NCBI GenBank assembly: GCA_041917255.1
Contig: JAYRYA010000013.1
Span: 45,254-109,253 of the forward strand
DNA: 64,000 bases
Direction: 5' to 3'
From: Zoogloea sp041917255
GTDB taxonomy: Bacteria; Pseudomonadota; Gammaproteobacteria; Burkholderiales; Rhodocyclaceae
Shown: in pieces, positions 18,300 to 26,746 of the stretch
Numbering within the stretch: position 1 is the first letter of the stretch
Layout: the number at the start of each line of letters is the position of its first letter
The notes under the pieces: model-generated
What the model saw: only the letters and a program-made list of their open reading frames with translations
What the model was told of the DNA's origin: nothing
Database searches by the model: none
Program-made: the position numbers and the translations under genes

Positions 18300-18561
18300 C
18301 CGAGAACGACCGATCAGCACTCGATCACGAGTGATTTTCGCTTGTGATCGAATGCCAGACCGTCGTGATCAAGCCATCGCTGCCCGATCACGACGGTCGA
18401 TTGCTCGATCTCGACCCTCCATTGCTCGTGATCGAGTCTTTTTTGCTCGATCACGAATCCCGATCATTCGTGATCGAGCAAATTTCACTCGTGGTCGAGC
18501 CGCAGCCGCTCGATCACGACGATAAATCACGCGTGATCGAATGGGCGGGATTCGTGGGCAG
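18300..18561. repeat. Array of a 10-bp motif at exact 21-bp pitch (11 units plus degenerate ends)
   Basis: The decamer TCGATCACGA (F) or its complement TCGTGATCGA (R) starts at 18321 F, 18342 R, 18363 R, 18384 F, 18405 F (TCGATCTCGA), 18426 R, 18447 F, 18468 R, 18489 R (TCGTGGTCGA), 18510 F and 18531 R, every one exactly 21 bp after the last. Each copy has at most one mismatch. The 11-bp spacers are unrelated to one another. Decayed copies are recognisable at 18300 and 18552. Neighbours pair as inverted repeats (F-R, R-F, F-R, F-R, R-F), so a transcript could fold into five 10-bp hairpins. It ends 1 bp from the stop of the 155-aa gene and lies about 250 bp upstream of the methyltransferase start. 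The remaining 18074-18299 shows no gene. Confidence 0.9.
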
Positions 18562-18562
18562 A

Positions 18563-19030
18563 TCAGGCGGCAGGGTTGCCAGGTTTGCCACGGCGGTTGC
18601 CGAAGCGGGCGTTCATCCCTTCCCGCAGCCCGTCCAGCCCGGCGCTCTTTCCGCCCATCTTCATGTAGCCGTAGCCCTCCAGCGCGGCGTTGATGATGTC
18701 GCTGCCGAGGGCCATCTCGGTGCTGTCCACCTTTTCGAGCAGCTCGCGCAGGCGCAGGAAGCGGGGGCGCATGAGGTCGAGGTCGGTGATGTCCTGGCGC
18801 AGCTCGGCGACGCTGAAGCCGGGCGGAATGAGTTTGGGGTTGTCTTCGAGCACCACCGCGGACTGGCGGCAGAAGGCCTCGCTCTTGTCGCCCATCTTGT
18901 TGAGGTGGCGGATCTCATCGGGGGTGAGCACCACAAGGCGGGCAAACCGCGCTTCGAGGGTGTCGAGGGCCTTGTCGATGGCGGCGATGTCGTCGGCGCC
19001 GAGGTCGAGGGAGACGAGGTTCTGGGTCAT
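18563..19030 (-). CDS. Conserved helical protein of unknown function, abutting the 21-bp array
   Basis: A 155-aa soluble, all-alpha protein: VSLDLGADDIAAIDKALDTLEARFARLVVLTPDEIRHLNKMGDKSEAFCRQSAVVLEDNP in sense, then LIPPGF, DLMRPRFLRLRELLEKVDSTEMALGS and a terminal GMNARFGNRRGKPG basic tail. I recall homologues with the same KMGDKSEAF and TxMxLGS motifs as uncharacterised proteins scattered through distant phyla; no function is known to me. The ATG at 19030 has GGAGAA 10 nt upstream. No signal peptide, membrane helix or catalytic motif is seen. The gene runs straight into the motif array, which would be its 3-prime untranslated region. Confidence 0.75.
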   Translation of the reverse strand: MTQNLVSLDLGADDIAAIDKALDTLEARFARLVVLTPDEIRHLNKMGDKSEAFCRQSAVVLEDNPKLIPPGFSVAELRQDITDLDLMRPRFLRLRELLEKVDSTEMALGSDIINAALEGYGYMKMGGKSAGLDGLREGMNARFGNRRGKPGNPAA

Positions 19031-19137
19031 GGGGGGCGGTTCTCCGGTAGCGGAAGGAAGTCGGACGCACCGGGCGTCCGGCGCGGGCCGGATTCTAGCC
19101 TCAAAATAGAGAATTAGCATAGCCTTTATGAATAATC

Positions 19138-19216
19138 GAGTAGGTCGGGTTACGCCCTGCGGGCTAACCCTACTCGACTTACCAGGCAGGGGATGTCGGA
19201 CTGAAGTCCGACCTAC
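19138..19216. repeat. REP-like pair of hairpins
   Basis: Two adjacent inverted repeats: an imperfect one at 19138-19175 (GAGTA...TACTC and GGGTTA...TAACCC arms around a CCCTGCGGG core) and a perfect one at 19195-19212, GTCGGACTGAAGTCCGAC, followed by CTAC. The GTAGGTCGG...CCGACCTAC style is that of extragenic palindromes or small MITE-like repeats common in proteobacteria. The 325-bp gap 19031-19355 holds this element, the start region of the 155-aa gene, and the promoter of the sigma operon. Confidence 0.6.
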
Positions 19217-19281
19217 AGGGCCTAAGGGGATGCAGCCGCCCGGCGCCGCTGCAAGCCGGATGAAAAATCTTTCTGCCACCC

Positions 19282-19308
19282 TGTCGATCCGGCCCGCCTT
19301 CGTCCGTC
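19282..19308 (+). promoter_or_regulatory. Candidate ECF42-dependent promoter
   Basis: TGTCGA at 19282-19287 followed after 17 nt by CGTC at 19305-19308, 48 nt before the first ATG of the operon. ECF42-type sigma factors are described as recognising TGTCGA-like -35 elements and a short CG-rich -10. If correct, the sigma factor at the end of this operon drives its own transcription. Confidence 0.4.
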
Positions 19309-19355
19309 GTGGTGATGAAGCCGCACGCCGCGGCGCAGCGAGACAGGAGAACCCC

Positions 19356-19772
19356 ATGCGCTTCATGATCGTCGTGAAGGCCACCGCGAAGAGCGAGGCC
19401 CAGATCACCCCGCCCGCCGACCAGGCGCTGCTGGCCGCGATGGCGGCCTACCACGAGGCGCTCGCCGGGGCCGGCGTGCTGCTCGATGGCGCCGGGCTCA
19501 AACCCAGTTCGCAAGGCTGGCGCATCCGCTACGATGGCAGTACGCGCAGCGTGATCGACGGGCCGTTTGCCGAGACCAAGGCACTCATCGCCGGCTACAC
19601 CCTCATCCAGGTCCGCAGCCGCGAGGAGGCGCTGGAGTGGAGCCGGCGCTACCCCAACCCGGCGGGCGAAGGCGTCGCCACCGAGATCGAGGTGCGGCCG
19701 CTTTACGAACTGGACGACTTTGCCCCGTCCGACGCCATCGAACGCTTCAAGACCATCGGCCTGCCCGACTGA
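19356..19772 (+). CDS. YCII/DGPF-domain protein (ECF42 partner)
   Basis: A 138-aa YCII-related protein with the eponymous DGPF motif in VIDGPFAETKALIAGYTLIQV. It begins MRFMIVVKATAKSEAQ and is preceded by CAGGAGAACCCC. DGPF proteins have a ferredoxin-like fold and are the hallmark neighbours of ECF42 sigma factors, whose activity they may influence; enzymatic activity is unproven. The C-terminal extension (LYELDDFAPSDAIERFKTIGL) is that of the longer DGPF type. First of seven genes transcribed together. Confidence 0.85.
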   Translation: MRFMIVVKATAKSEAQITPPADQALLAAMAAYHEALAGAGVLLDGAGLKPSSQGWRIRYDGSTRSVIDGPFAETKALIAGYTLIQVRSREEALEWSRRYPNPAGEGVATEIEVRPLYELDDFAPSDAIERFKTIGLPD

Positions 19773-19798
19773 GCCGCCCCCACCCCGAGGAGACCGCC

Positions 19799-20260
19799 AT
19801 GACCCAAGCCATCCCCCCCGGCATGACCGCCGTCACGCCCCACCTGGTGTGCCGCAACGCGGCCGCTGCCATCGAGTTCTACAAGCAGGCCTTCGGCGCG
19901 GTGGATTGCGCCCGCCTGCCCGCCCCGGACGGGCGGCTGATGCACGCCCTCATCACCATCGGCGGCGCCGCGGTGATGCTGGTGGACGAGTTCCCCGAGC
20001 AGGGCTGCCAGGGCCCGCAGGCGCTGGGCGGCTCGGCGGTGACCCTGCACCTCTATGTGGCCGACGTGGACGCCACCGTGGCCCAGGCCGTGGCGGCCGG
20101 CGCCACCGTGACCATGCCGGTGGCGGACATGTTCTGGGGCGACCGCTACGGCCGGCTCACCGACCCCTTCGGCCACCACTGGTCGGTCGCCACCCACAAG
20201 CAGGATCTCACCCCCGAGCAGATCACCGAAGGCTTCAAGGCCGCCTGCGGAGGCCAGTGA
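19799..20260 (+). CDS. VOC family (glyoxalase/bleomycin resistance-like) protein
   Basis: A 153-aa single VOC protein of the PhnB-like type: VTPHLVCRNAAAAIEFYKQAFGAV at the start, ALITIGGAAVMLVDEFPEQ, YVADVDATVAQAVAAGATV, and DMFWGDRYGRLTDPFGHHWSVATHKQDL at the end. The metal ligands of true glyoxalases are only partly present, as in PhnB-like members. Substrate unknown. It lies 26 nt after the DGPF gene and 1 nt before the next. Confidence 0.85.
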   Translation: MTQAIPPGMTAVTPHLVCRNAAAAIEFYKQAFGAVDCARLPAPDGRLMHALITIGGAAVMLVDEFPEQGCQGPQALGGSAVTLHLYVADVDATVAQAVAAGATVTMPVADMFWGDRYGRLTDPFGHHWSVATHKQDLTPEQITEGFKAACGGQ

Positions 20261-20261
20261 C

Positions 20262-20624
20262 ATGCCCTTCATGCTGCTGATCACCGAGCCCCGCGGCCAG
20301 CGCGCCGCCACCCCCAGCGACGAAGCCCACCGCCGCTACGACGCGATGATGGCCTTTGGCGCGGGCCTTGCCGAACGCGGCGTGCTGATCCGCGCCGAAT
20401 CCCTGCGCCCCGACGAGCACGCGGTGCGCATCCGTCGCCCCGCCCCGGAAGCGGCCCTGTCGCTGGTGGACGGCCCCTTCGCCGAGGCCAAGGAGATGGT
20501 GGGCGGGTTCTACCTGCTGGATGTGGCCACCCGCGACGAAGCCGTCGCCATCGCCCAACAATGCCCGGCGGTGGATTTCGCCACCGTCGAAGTGCGCGAA
20601 TGCGCGCCCTGCCACGTGCTTTAA
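20262..20624 (+). CDS. Second YCII/DGPF-domain protein
   Basis: A 120-aa short-type YCII protein: MPFMLLITEPRGQRAATPS, then SLVDGPFAEAKEMVGGFYLLDV with the DGPF motif, and a VEVRECAP end. It is a divergent paralogue of the first gene of the operon (same fold, low identity). The ATG begins 1 nt after the stop of the VOC gene, so translation is probably coupled. Two DGPF genes in one ECF42 operon may give two sensors or a heteromer; this is inference. Confidence 0.85.
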   Translation: MPFMLLITEPRGQRAATPSDEAHRRYDAMMAFGAGLAERGVLIRAESLRPDEHAVRIRRPAPEAALSLVDGPFAEAKEMVGGFYLLDVATRDEAVAIAQQCPAVDFATVEVRECAPCHVL

Positions 20625-20633
20625 GGAGCCCCC

Positions 20634-21467
20634 ATGAACGACGAATCCCTCATCCGCGCCAGCCTCACCGAATGGCAGCAGGCCTTCTGCCGCAAGGACG
20701 TGGACGCCCTGATGGCCCTCTACGCGCCGGGCGCCGTGCTGTTCGACGCCATCCCGCCCTTCGTCGACGACGTGGCCGGGATGCGCGACAAGATCATCGG
20801 CTGCCTGCCCTACTTTCCCGACGACACCCGCATCGAGACGCGTAACCTCGCCGTCACCGTCGGCGCCGATCTGGCCGCCGCCCACTGCCTGTGGCACTTC
20901 ACCCGGCTACCGCCGGGCCACCCGGCCGGGCGGCACTGGTTCCGCAGCTCGACGGTGTGGCAGAAGCAGCCCGATGGCCGCTGGCTGATCCTCCACGACC
21001 ACTGCTCCGCCCCCTTCAACCCCTACACCGAGCGCGCCGTGCTCTCCCCCGACGCCCAGGCGGCGCTGGATGCCGCCCCCGAAAGCTGTGGCAGCGGTGC
21101 CAACCCGGTGGGCTGGTTCGAGATCTACGTGGCCGACATGGACCGGGCCAAGGCCTTCTACAGCGTCGTGTTCGGCTTTGAATTCACCCGGCTGGAAAGC
21201 CCCATCGACCTGTGGGCCTTCCCGATGCAGTCCTCCAACGCCGGCGCCAGCGGCGCGCTGGCAAGGATGGACGGCTTCGGGCCGGGCGGCGGGAGCAACG
21301 CCGTGCTGGTTTACTTCAGCTGCGCCGACTGCTCGGAACAGGCCGATCTGGCAGCCTTGAATGGCGGCGAGGTGGTCAAGCCCAAGTTCGCCATCGGCGC
21401 CTACGGCTACATCGCCATCGTGAAGGACAGCGAGGGCAACCTCATCGGCCTGCACTCGATGGCCTGA
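20634..21467 (+). CDS. SnoaL-like/VOC fusion protein
   Basis: A 277-aa two-domain protein. Residues about 1-130 are an NTF2/SnoaL-like domain (LTEWQQAFCRKDVDALMALYAPGAVLFDAIPP ... VWQKQPDGRWLILHDHCSAPF). Residues about 155-277 are a VOC domain (GWFEIYVADMDRAKAFYSVVFGFEF ... GYIAIVKDSEGNLIGLHSM). The linker is short and alanine-rich. Each domain type occurs alone elsewhere in ECF42 operons; the fusion suggests they act on one ligand. Substrate unknown. Confidence 0.8.
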   Translation: MNDESLIRASLTEWQQAFCRKDVDALMALYAPGAVLFDAIPPFVDDVAGMRDKIIGCLPYFPDDTRIETRNLAVTVGADLAAAHCLWHFTRLPPGHPAGRHWFRSSTVWQKQPDGRWLILHDHCSAPFNPYTERAVLSPDAQAALDAAPESCGSGANPVGWFEIYVADMDRAKAFYSVVFGFEFTRLESPIDLWAFPMQSSNAGASGALARMDGFGPGGGSNAVLVYFSCADCSEQADLAALNGGEVVKPKFAIGAYGYIAIVKDSEGNLIGLHSMA

Positions 21468-21482
21468 CCCCGGGAGAACACC

Positions 21483-21830
21483 ATGCGCTACTCAGGAAGC
21501 TGCCACTGCGGCAAGGTCGCCTTCGAGGTGGAAGGCGAGCTGAACGAGGTGCTCGACTGCAACTGCTCGATCTGCCAGAAGAAGGGCGGGCTGCTGTGGT
21601 TCGTGCCCCGAAGCGCGGTAAAGATGCTGACGCCCGACGCCAACCTGAAGGATTACACCTTCGGCCCGGCGCGCATCAAGCACCGCTTCTGCCCCGAATG
21701 CGGCATCCACCCGCTGGGCGAAGGCAACATGCCCGACGGCACGCCGATGACCGCCATCAACGTGCGCTGCCTGGATGGCGTCGACCTGGCCGCGCTGCCG
21801 GTGCGCCACTTCGACGGGCGTTCGATGTAA
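21483..21830 (+). CDS. GFA family (Mss4-fold) protein
   Basis: A 115-aa protein of the glutathione-dependent formaldehyde-activating family. Zinc ligands are evident: CHCG near residue 8, CNCSICQKKG near 31-39 and CPECGIHP near 75-79. The family name comes from Gfa, which speeds addition of formaldehyde to glutathione, but most members are uncharacterised zinc proteins. It has an RBS CGGGAGAACACC directly upstream and sits mid-operon. Confidence 0.85.
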   Translation: MRYSGSCHCGKVAFEVEGELNEVLDCNCSICQKKGGLLWFVPRSAVKMLTPDANLKDYTFGPARIKHRFCPECGIHPLGEGNMPDGTPMTAINVRCLDGVDLAALPVRHFDGRSM

Positions 21831-21851
21831 CCCCTGCCAACGGAGGCCATC

Positions 21852-22253
21852 ATGGTCGACCAGCTCTTCATCAACCTGCCGGTGGCGGATCTGCCGCGCA
21901 GCAAGGCGTTCTTCACCGCGCTGGGCTTCAGCATCAATCCCCAGTGGACCGACGACACCGCCGCCTGCGTGGTACTTGGCGAGAAGCACTGCCTGATGAT
22001 CATGGTGGCGGACCGCCTCGCCACCTTCACCCCCAAGCCAGTGAGCGACGCCCACAGCACCACCGAGGTGCTCAACTGCCTGTCGCTCCCCAGCCGCCAG
22101 GCGGTGGATGTCATGGTGGCCACGGCGCTGGCCCACGGCGGCACCACCTGGAAGGCACCGGAGGACCACGGCTTCATGTACGGTCACGCCTTTGCCGACC
22201 CGGACGGCCACATCTGGGAGCTGGTCCACTTCACGCCGCCGCCGGCCCAGTGA
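21852..22253 (+). CDS. VOC family protein
   Basis: A 133-aa VOC protein: LFINLPVADLPRSKAFFTALGFSINPQW, CLMIMV, and the C-terminal FMYGHAFADPDGHIWELVHFTPP. This belongs to the short extradiol-dioxygenase-like group often annotated as lactoylglutathione lyase, but activity is unknown. Its stop overlaps the GTG start of the sigma factor gene (GTGA). Confidence 0.85.
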   Translation: MVDQLFINLPVADLPRSKAFFTALGFSINPQWTDDTAACVVLGEKHCLMIMVADRLATFTPKPVSDAHSTTEVLNCLSLPSRQAVDVMVATALAHGGTTWKAPEDHGFMYGHAFADPDGHIWELVHFTPPPAQ

Positions 22254-23530
22254 GCGACGCCGACACCCGCCGGGCCATCGAGGCCATCTGGCATCTCGAG
22301 GCCGCCCGGGTGATCGGCCGCGCCGCGCGGCTGGTGCGCGACGTGGGCCTCGCCGAAGACATCGCCCAGGACGCGCTGGTGGCCGCCCTCGAGACCTGGC
22401 CCCGTGACGGCGTGCCCGCCAACCCTGCCGCCTGGCTGATGACCGCCACCCGCCACCGGGCGCTGGACCACCTGCGCCACGCCGCCCTCGCCGCCGGCAA
22501 GGAGGGCGAGATCGGCGCCGAACTGGATTTCCAGCACGCGGCGGCGGCCGACGACCAGCGCGAAGCCATCGACGCCCGCCTCGACGACGACATCGGCGAC
22601 GACCTGCTGCGCCTCATCTTCACCGCCTGCCATCCGCTGCTGCCGCCCGACGGCCGCTCGGCGCTCACCCTGCGGGTGATGGGCGGCCTCACCACCGACG
22701 AGATCGCCCGCGCCTACCTCAAGCCCGAGGCCACCATCGCCCAGCGCATCGTCCGCGCCAAACGCACCCTGGCCGCTGCCCGGGTGCCTTTCGAGGTGCC
22801 CCGGGGCACCGAACGACAGGCGCGCCTCGCGTCGGTGCTGGAGGTGATCTACCTGATCTTCAACGAAGGCTACGTGGCCACCGCCGGGGCCGACTGGACG
22901 CGCCCCGCCCTGTGCGACGAAGCCCTGCGCCTGGGCCGCGTGCTGGCCGGACTGATGCCCGACGACAGCGAGGTGGCGGGCCTGGTGGCGCTGATGGAGA
23001 TCCAGGCCTCACGCCTCGCCGCCCGGGTGGGGCCCGACGGCCAGCCGGTGCTGCTGGCCGACCAGGACCGCCGGCGCTGGGATCGCCTGCTGATCCGCCG
23101 CGGGCTGGAAGCGCTGGCCCGCGCCGAGCACCTCGCCCCCGGCCACCTGGGCCCCTACGCCCTGCAGGCCGCCATCGCCGCCTGCCACGCCCGCGCGCCG
23201 GGGGTGGAGGACACCGACTGGGCGCGCATCGTCGGCCTCTACGACGCGCTGGCGCAGCTCGTCCCGTCGCCGGTGGTGCGCCTCAACCGGGCGGTGGCCG
23301 TCGCCCGCGCCTACGGGCCCGAGGCCGCGCTGCCGCTGGTGGATGAACTCGCCAGCGAACCCGCCCTCGCCCGCTACCACCTGCGCCACGCGGTGCGCGG
23401 CGACCTCCTCGCCCAGCTCGGCCGCGGCGCGGAAGCCGCCGCGGCTTTTGAAGAAGCCGCCCGCCTCACCCACAACGCCGGCGAACGGGCGGTGATGCTG
23501 CGACGGGCGGCGGAGGCGCTGACAAGCTGA
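22250..23530 (+). CDS. ECF42-type RNA polymerase sigma factor with C-terminal extension
   Basis: A 426-aa sigma factor: sigma2 region (EDIAQDALVAALETWPRDGVPANPAAWLMTATRHRALDHLR), sigma4 region about 125-185 (ALTLRVMGGLTTDEIARAYLKPEATIAQRIVRAKRTL), and a long DUF6596/TPR-like C-terminal domain (LIFNEGYVATAGADWTRPALCDEALRLGRVL onward). The extension together with neighbouring DGPF genes defines ECF42; no anti-sigma factor is expected, and the C-terminal domain is required for activity in studied members. Start is GTG 22250, overlapping the VOC stop. Confidence 0.88.
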   Translation: MSDADTRRAIEAIWHLEAARVIGRAARLVRDVGLAEDIAQDALVAALETWPRDGVPANPAAWLMTATRHRALDHLRHAALAAGKEGEIGAELDFQHAAAADDQREAIDARLDDDIGDDLLRLIFTACHPLLPPDGRSALTLRVMGGLTTDEIARAYLKPEATIAQRIVRAKRTLAAARVPFEVPRGTERQARLASVLEVIYLIFNEGYVATAGADWTRPALCDEALRLGRVLAGLMPDDSEVAGLVALMEIQASRLAARVGPDGQPVLLADQDRRRWDRLLIRRGLEALARAEHLAPGHLGPYALQAAIAACHARAPGVEDTDWARIVGLYDALAQLVPSPVVRLNRAVAVARAYGPEAALPLVDELASEPALARYHLRHAVRGDLLAQLGRGAEAAAAFEEAARLTHNAGERAVMLRRAAEALTS

Positions 23531-23551
23531 GGCCCGATCGGCCGGCGACGG

Positions 23552-24255
<704 letters not shown>

Positions 24256-24259
<4 letters not shown>

Positions 24260-25476
24260 GACCGGATCGCCTGCACCGGGTCCATCCGCGCGGCGCGGCG
24301 GGCCGGGATCAGCGCCGAGGCGAGGCCCACCGCCGTGGCCACCACCGCCGCCATCACGATGAAGCGCGGCTCCAGCTCGGCCGAGAACAGCGGCGAGCCG
24401 TCGGCGTTGCGGTAGATGTGGGAGAACACCTTGAGCAGGGTGAAGGCCAGCACGCTGCCCACCACCGAACCCACCGCACCCACCACCGCGCCCTGGATCA
24501 GGAAGACCTGCAGGATCATCGCCCGGCTCGCGCCCATCGCCCGCAGGATGCCGATCTCCTTCTGCTTCTGCACCACGCTCACCACCAGCACGCTGGCGAT
24601 GCCCAATGCGACGATGATGGTCACGAAGCTGCGGATGAGGTTGTTGGACACCGTCTGGTTGCGCAGCGCGGCGAGGAGCTGGGCGTTGGTGGTCATCCAG
24701 CTATCCACGGTGAGGCTGGTGGCGGTGCGCAGGCGCACGGCGACGGATTCGGCGTCGAAGATGTCGGCCACGGTGAGATCCAGGTTGGAGATGCCGCCGG
24801 GCAGGTCGAGCAGGCTCTGGGCCAGCGGCAGGGTGACGAACACCCAGCGCCGGTTGAGATCCTTGTTGCCGATGTCGAACACGCCGCCCACCACCAGCAG
24901 CTCGTCGCGGCCGTTGGGCAGCATCACGCGCAGCTTGTCCTCCAGCCCGATGCCCAGATCCTTGGCCAGTTCGCTGCCGATCACCGCCCGCGGGCCATCC
25001 ACCGCAAAGCGGCCGGCGACCATGTATTCCTCCATGCGCACGATGCGCCGATAGCGCTCGGCGTCCACGCCCATCAGCGCCACCGATTTGTTGGCCTGCC
25101 CGCGCACTGCAAAGGCCGGCCCGGTGACCACCGGCGACACCGCGGTGACGCCCTCCATCCCCACCGCCAGCCGGGCGATGTTCTCCCACTGATCCACCGA
25201 GCGCAGGCGCTGGGCACGGGGCTCGACCACCGTGGCGTAGCCGTCGGCGTCGATGGCGCGGCGGTTGGCTTCTTCGAGCGGACGGATCACCACGTGGGCC
25301 TGGCTGCCCAGCACCCGGTCGACGATCTGGGCCTGGAGCTGGGTGATGAGCTGGGTGAGGAAGACGATCACCGCCACCCCGCCGGTGGTGCCGGCGAGGA
25401 TCAGCAAGGTCTGCATCCGCCCCTCGCGCAGGAAGCGCAAGGCGACCATCGGGGCAAAGGGCAGGCGGAATTTCAT
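24256..25476 (-). CDS. ABC transporter permease, FtsX/MacB-like
   Basis: A 406-aa permease with one N-terminal helix (about 17-40, TLLILAGTTGGVAVIVFLTQL), a large periplasmic MacB-PCD-type domain (about 45-270), then three C-terminal helices in the FtsX domain (IVALGIASVLVVSVVQ, GAVVGAVGSVVGSVLAFTLL, VMAAVVATAVGLASALIPARRAARMDP). The ending ARRAARMDPVQAIR is characteristic of FtsX-family permeases. Likely works as a mechanotransmitter with the adaptor gene upstream, not as a pore. Confidence 0.85.
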
Positions 25477-25507
25477 CGCGCGACTTTCCGCTGGGCGGCG
25501 GGGCGCG

Positions 25508-26746
25508 TCACTTGGTCATGCCCTGGGGCACCTGCAGGCCACCGACCTTGGGCTTCCGGGGCGGGCGCACGCGCACCTTGTCGCCTTCGAGTGCGCCGGA
25601 AGCCGGCAGGATGGCCTGGTCGCCGTCGGCGAGGCCGGCGGTGATCTCCACCTGGCCGATGCCGGCGAGGCCGATGCCCACATCCACCCGGGTGGCGACG
25701 CCGTCGCGCACGGCGAGCACCCACGGGTGGGCGCCGTCGGCCTCGCGCACTGCCTCGGCAGGCAGCACGAGGGTGGAATCCTTGTGGCCGGTGACGGTTT
25801 CGACCGAGACGGTCATGTCGGGCCGCAGGAAGGCCGGCGGCTTGCCCACGCGGAAGCGGATCTCGACCGTGCCACGCTGGGGGTCCACCGCCGGGGCGAG
25901 GTAGTACAGCGCGGCGCCGAAGGGCTGGCCGGGGAAGGCGTCGGCCACGCCGCTGGCCTTCTGGCCGGGCTGCAGAAAGCGCAGGTTCTTTTCGTCGACG
26001 GTGGCGTAGATGCGCGTCTCTCCGGCGTCGGCCAGTTCGAGCAGCACCTTGCCGGCGGCGGCAACATCGCCCGGCTCGGCCTTGCGGGTGAGCACGGTGC
26101 CGGCCGTGGGTGCGGTGAGGGTGAGCAGCGCGGCGCGGGCCCTTGCGTTGGCGAGCTGGGCACGGGCCTGCTCGACGCGCGCCCGGGCAGCCTCGCGCTC
26201 GGTGCCGCCCGGCGCCTGGGCAGCCAGCTGGGCGCGGGCGGCATCCACGGCGGTGGCGGCATTGGCGGCGTTGCGCAGGGCGTCGTCGACCTTCGATTGG
26301 GCGTAGAAGCCCTGGGCCACCAGGCTGCGGGCGCGCTCGGCCTCGGCCCGGGCCACCTTGAGGTTGGCTTCAGCCTGGGCGAGCTGCTGGGCGGCTACCG
26401 GCTGGCCGAGTTTTTCCACCTGGGTGAGGCGGGCTTCGGCCTCGACGCGGGCGGCCTCGGCCTGGGCGACCAGCGCTGCGGCATCGTCGGCGCGCAGCCG
26501 GGCCAGCACCTGGCCGGGCGCCACCACGTCGCCTTCACGCACGGTGATCTCGAGCACCGTGGCGGCTATCGGGCTGCCGATGGCGATGCGGGCGGGCGTG
26601 GCGATGCGTCCGGTGGCGACCACCGACTGGGTGAGGGGCGCGGCTTTGACCACCGCCACGTCCACGTCACGCCCGCGGGGCCACAACACCGCCACGGCAA
26701 TCGCGCCGGCCGCGGCCAGCGCCAGCATCAGGCCACGGGCGCTCAC
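25508..26746 (-). CDS. HlyD/MacA-type periplasmic adaptor subunit
   Basis: A 412-aa membrane fusion protein: N-terminal anchor (LMLALAAAGAIAVAVLWP), lipoyl half (GSPIAATVLEITVREGDVVAPGQVLARL), a long alanine/glutamate-rich coiled-coil hairpin (about 85-200), second lipoyl half (LTAPTAGTVLTRKAEPGDV) and beta-barrel domains. The GTG start overlaps the TlpA-gene stop (GTGA at 26743-26746). Bridges the inner-membrane FtsX-like permease to an outer-membrane exit duct. Confidence 0.88.
   Translation of the reverse strand: MSARGLMLALAAAGAIAVAVLWPRGRDVDVAVVKAAPLTQSVVATGRIATPARIAIGSPIAATVLEITVREGDVVAPGQVLARLRADDAAALVAQAEAARVEAEARLTQVEKLGQPVAAQQLAQAEANLKVARAEAERARSLVAQGFYAQSKVDDALRNAANAATAVDAARAQLAAQAPGGTEREAARARVEQARAQLANARARAALLTLTAPTAGTVLTRKAEPGDVAAAGKVLLELADAGETRIYATVDEKNLRFLQPGQKASGVADAFPGQPFGAALYYLAPAVDPQRGTVEIRFRVGKPPAFLRPDMTVSVETVTGHKDSTLVLPAEAVREADGAHPWVLAVRDGVATRVDVGIGLAGIGQVEITAGLADGDQAILPASGALEGDKVRVRPPRKPKVGGLQVPQGMTK

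Noticed and set aside
18331..18525. Plus-strand frame of 64 codons through the 21-bp array reading repeated ARSRR-like residues.
   Set aside because: 21 bp equals seven codons, so the repeated DNA automatically yields a repeated peptide. No RBS; the motif appears in both orientations, which a coding repeat would not.
18300..18561. CRISPR array.
   Set aside because: Repeat unit of 10 bp and spacer of 11 bp are far too short, units occur in both orientations, and no cas genes are near.
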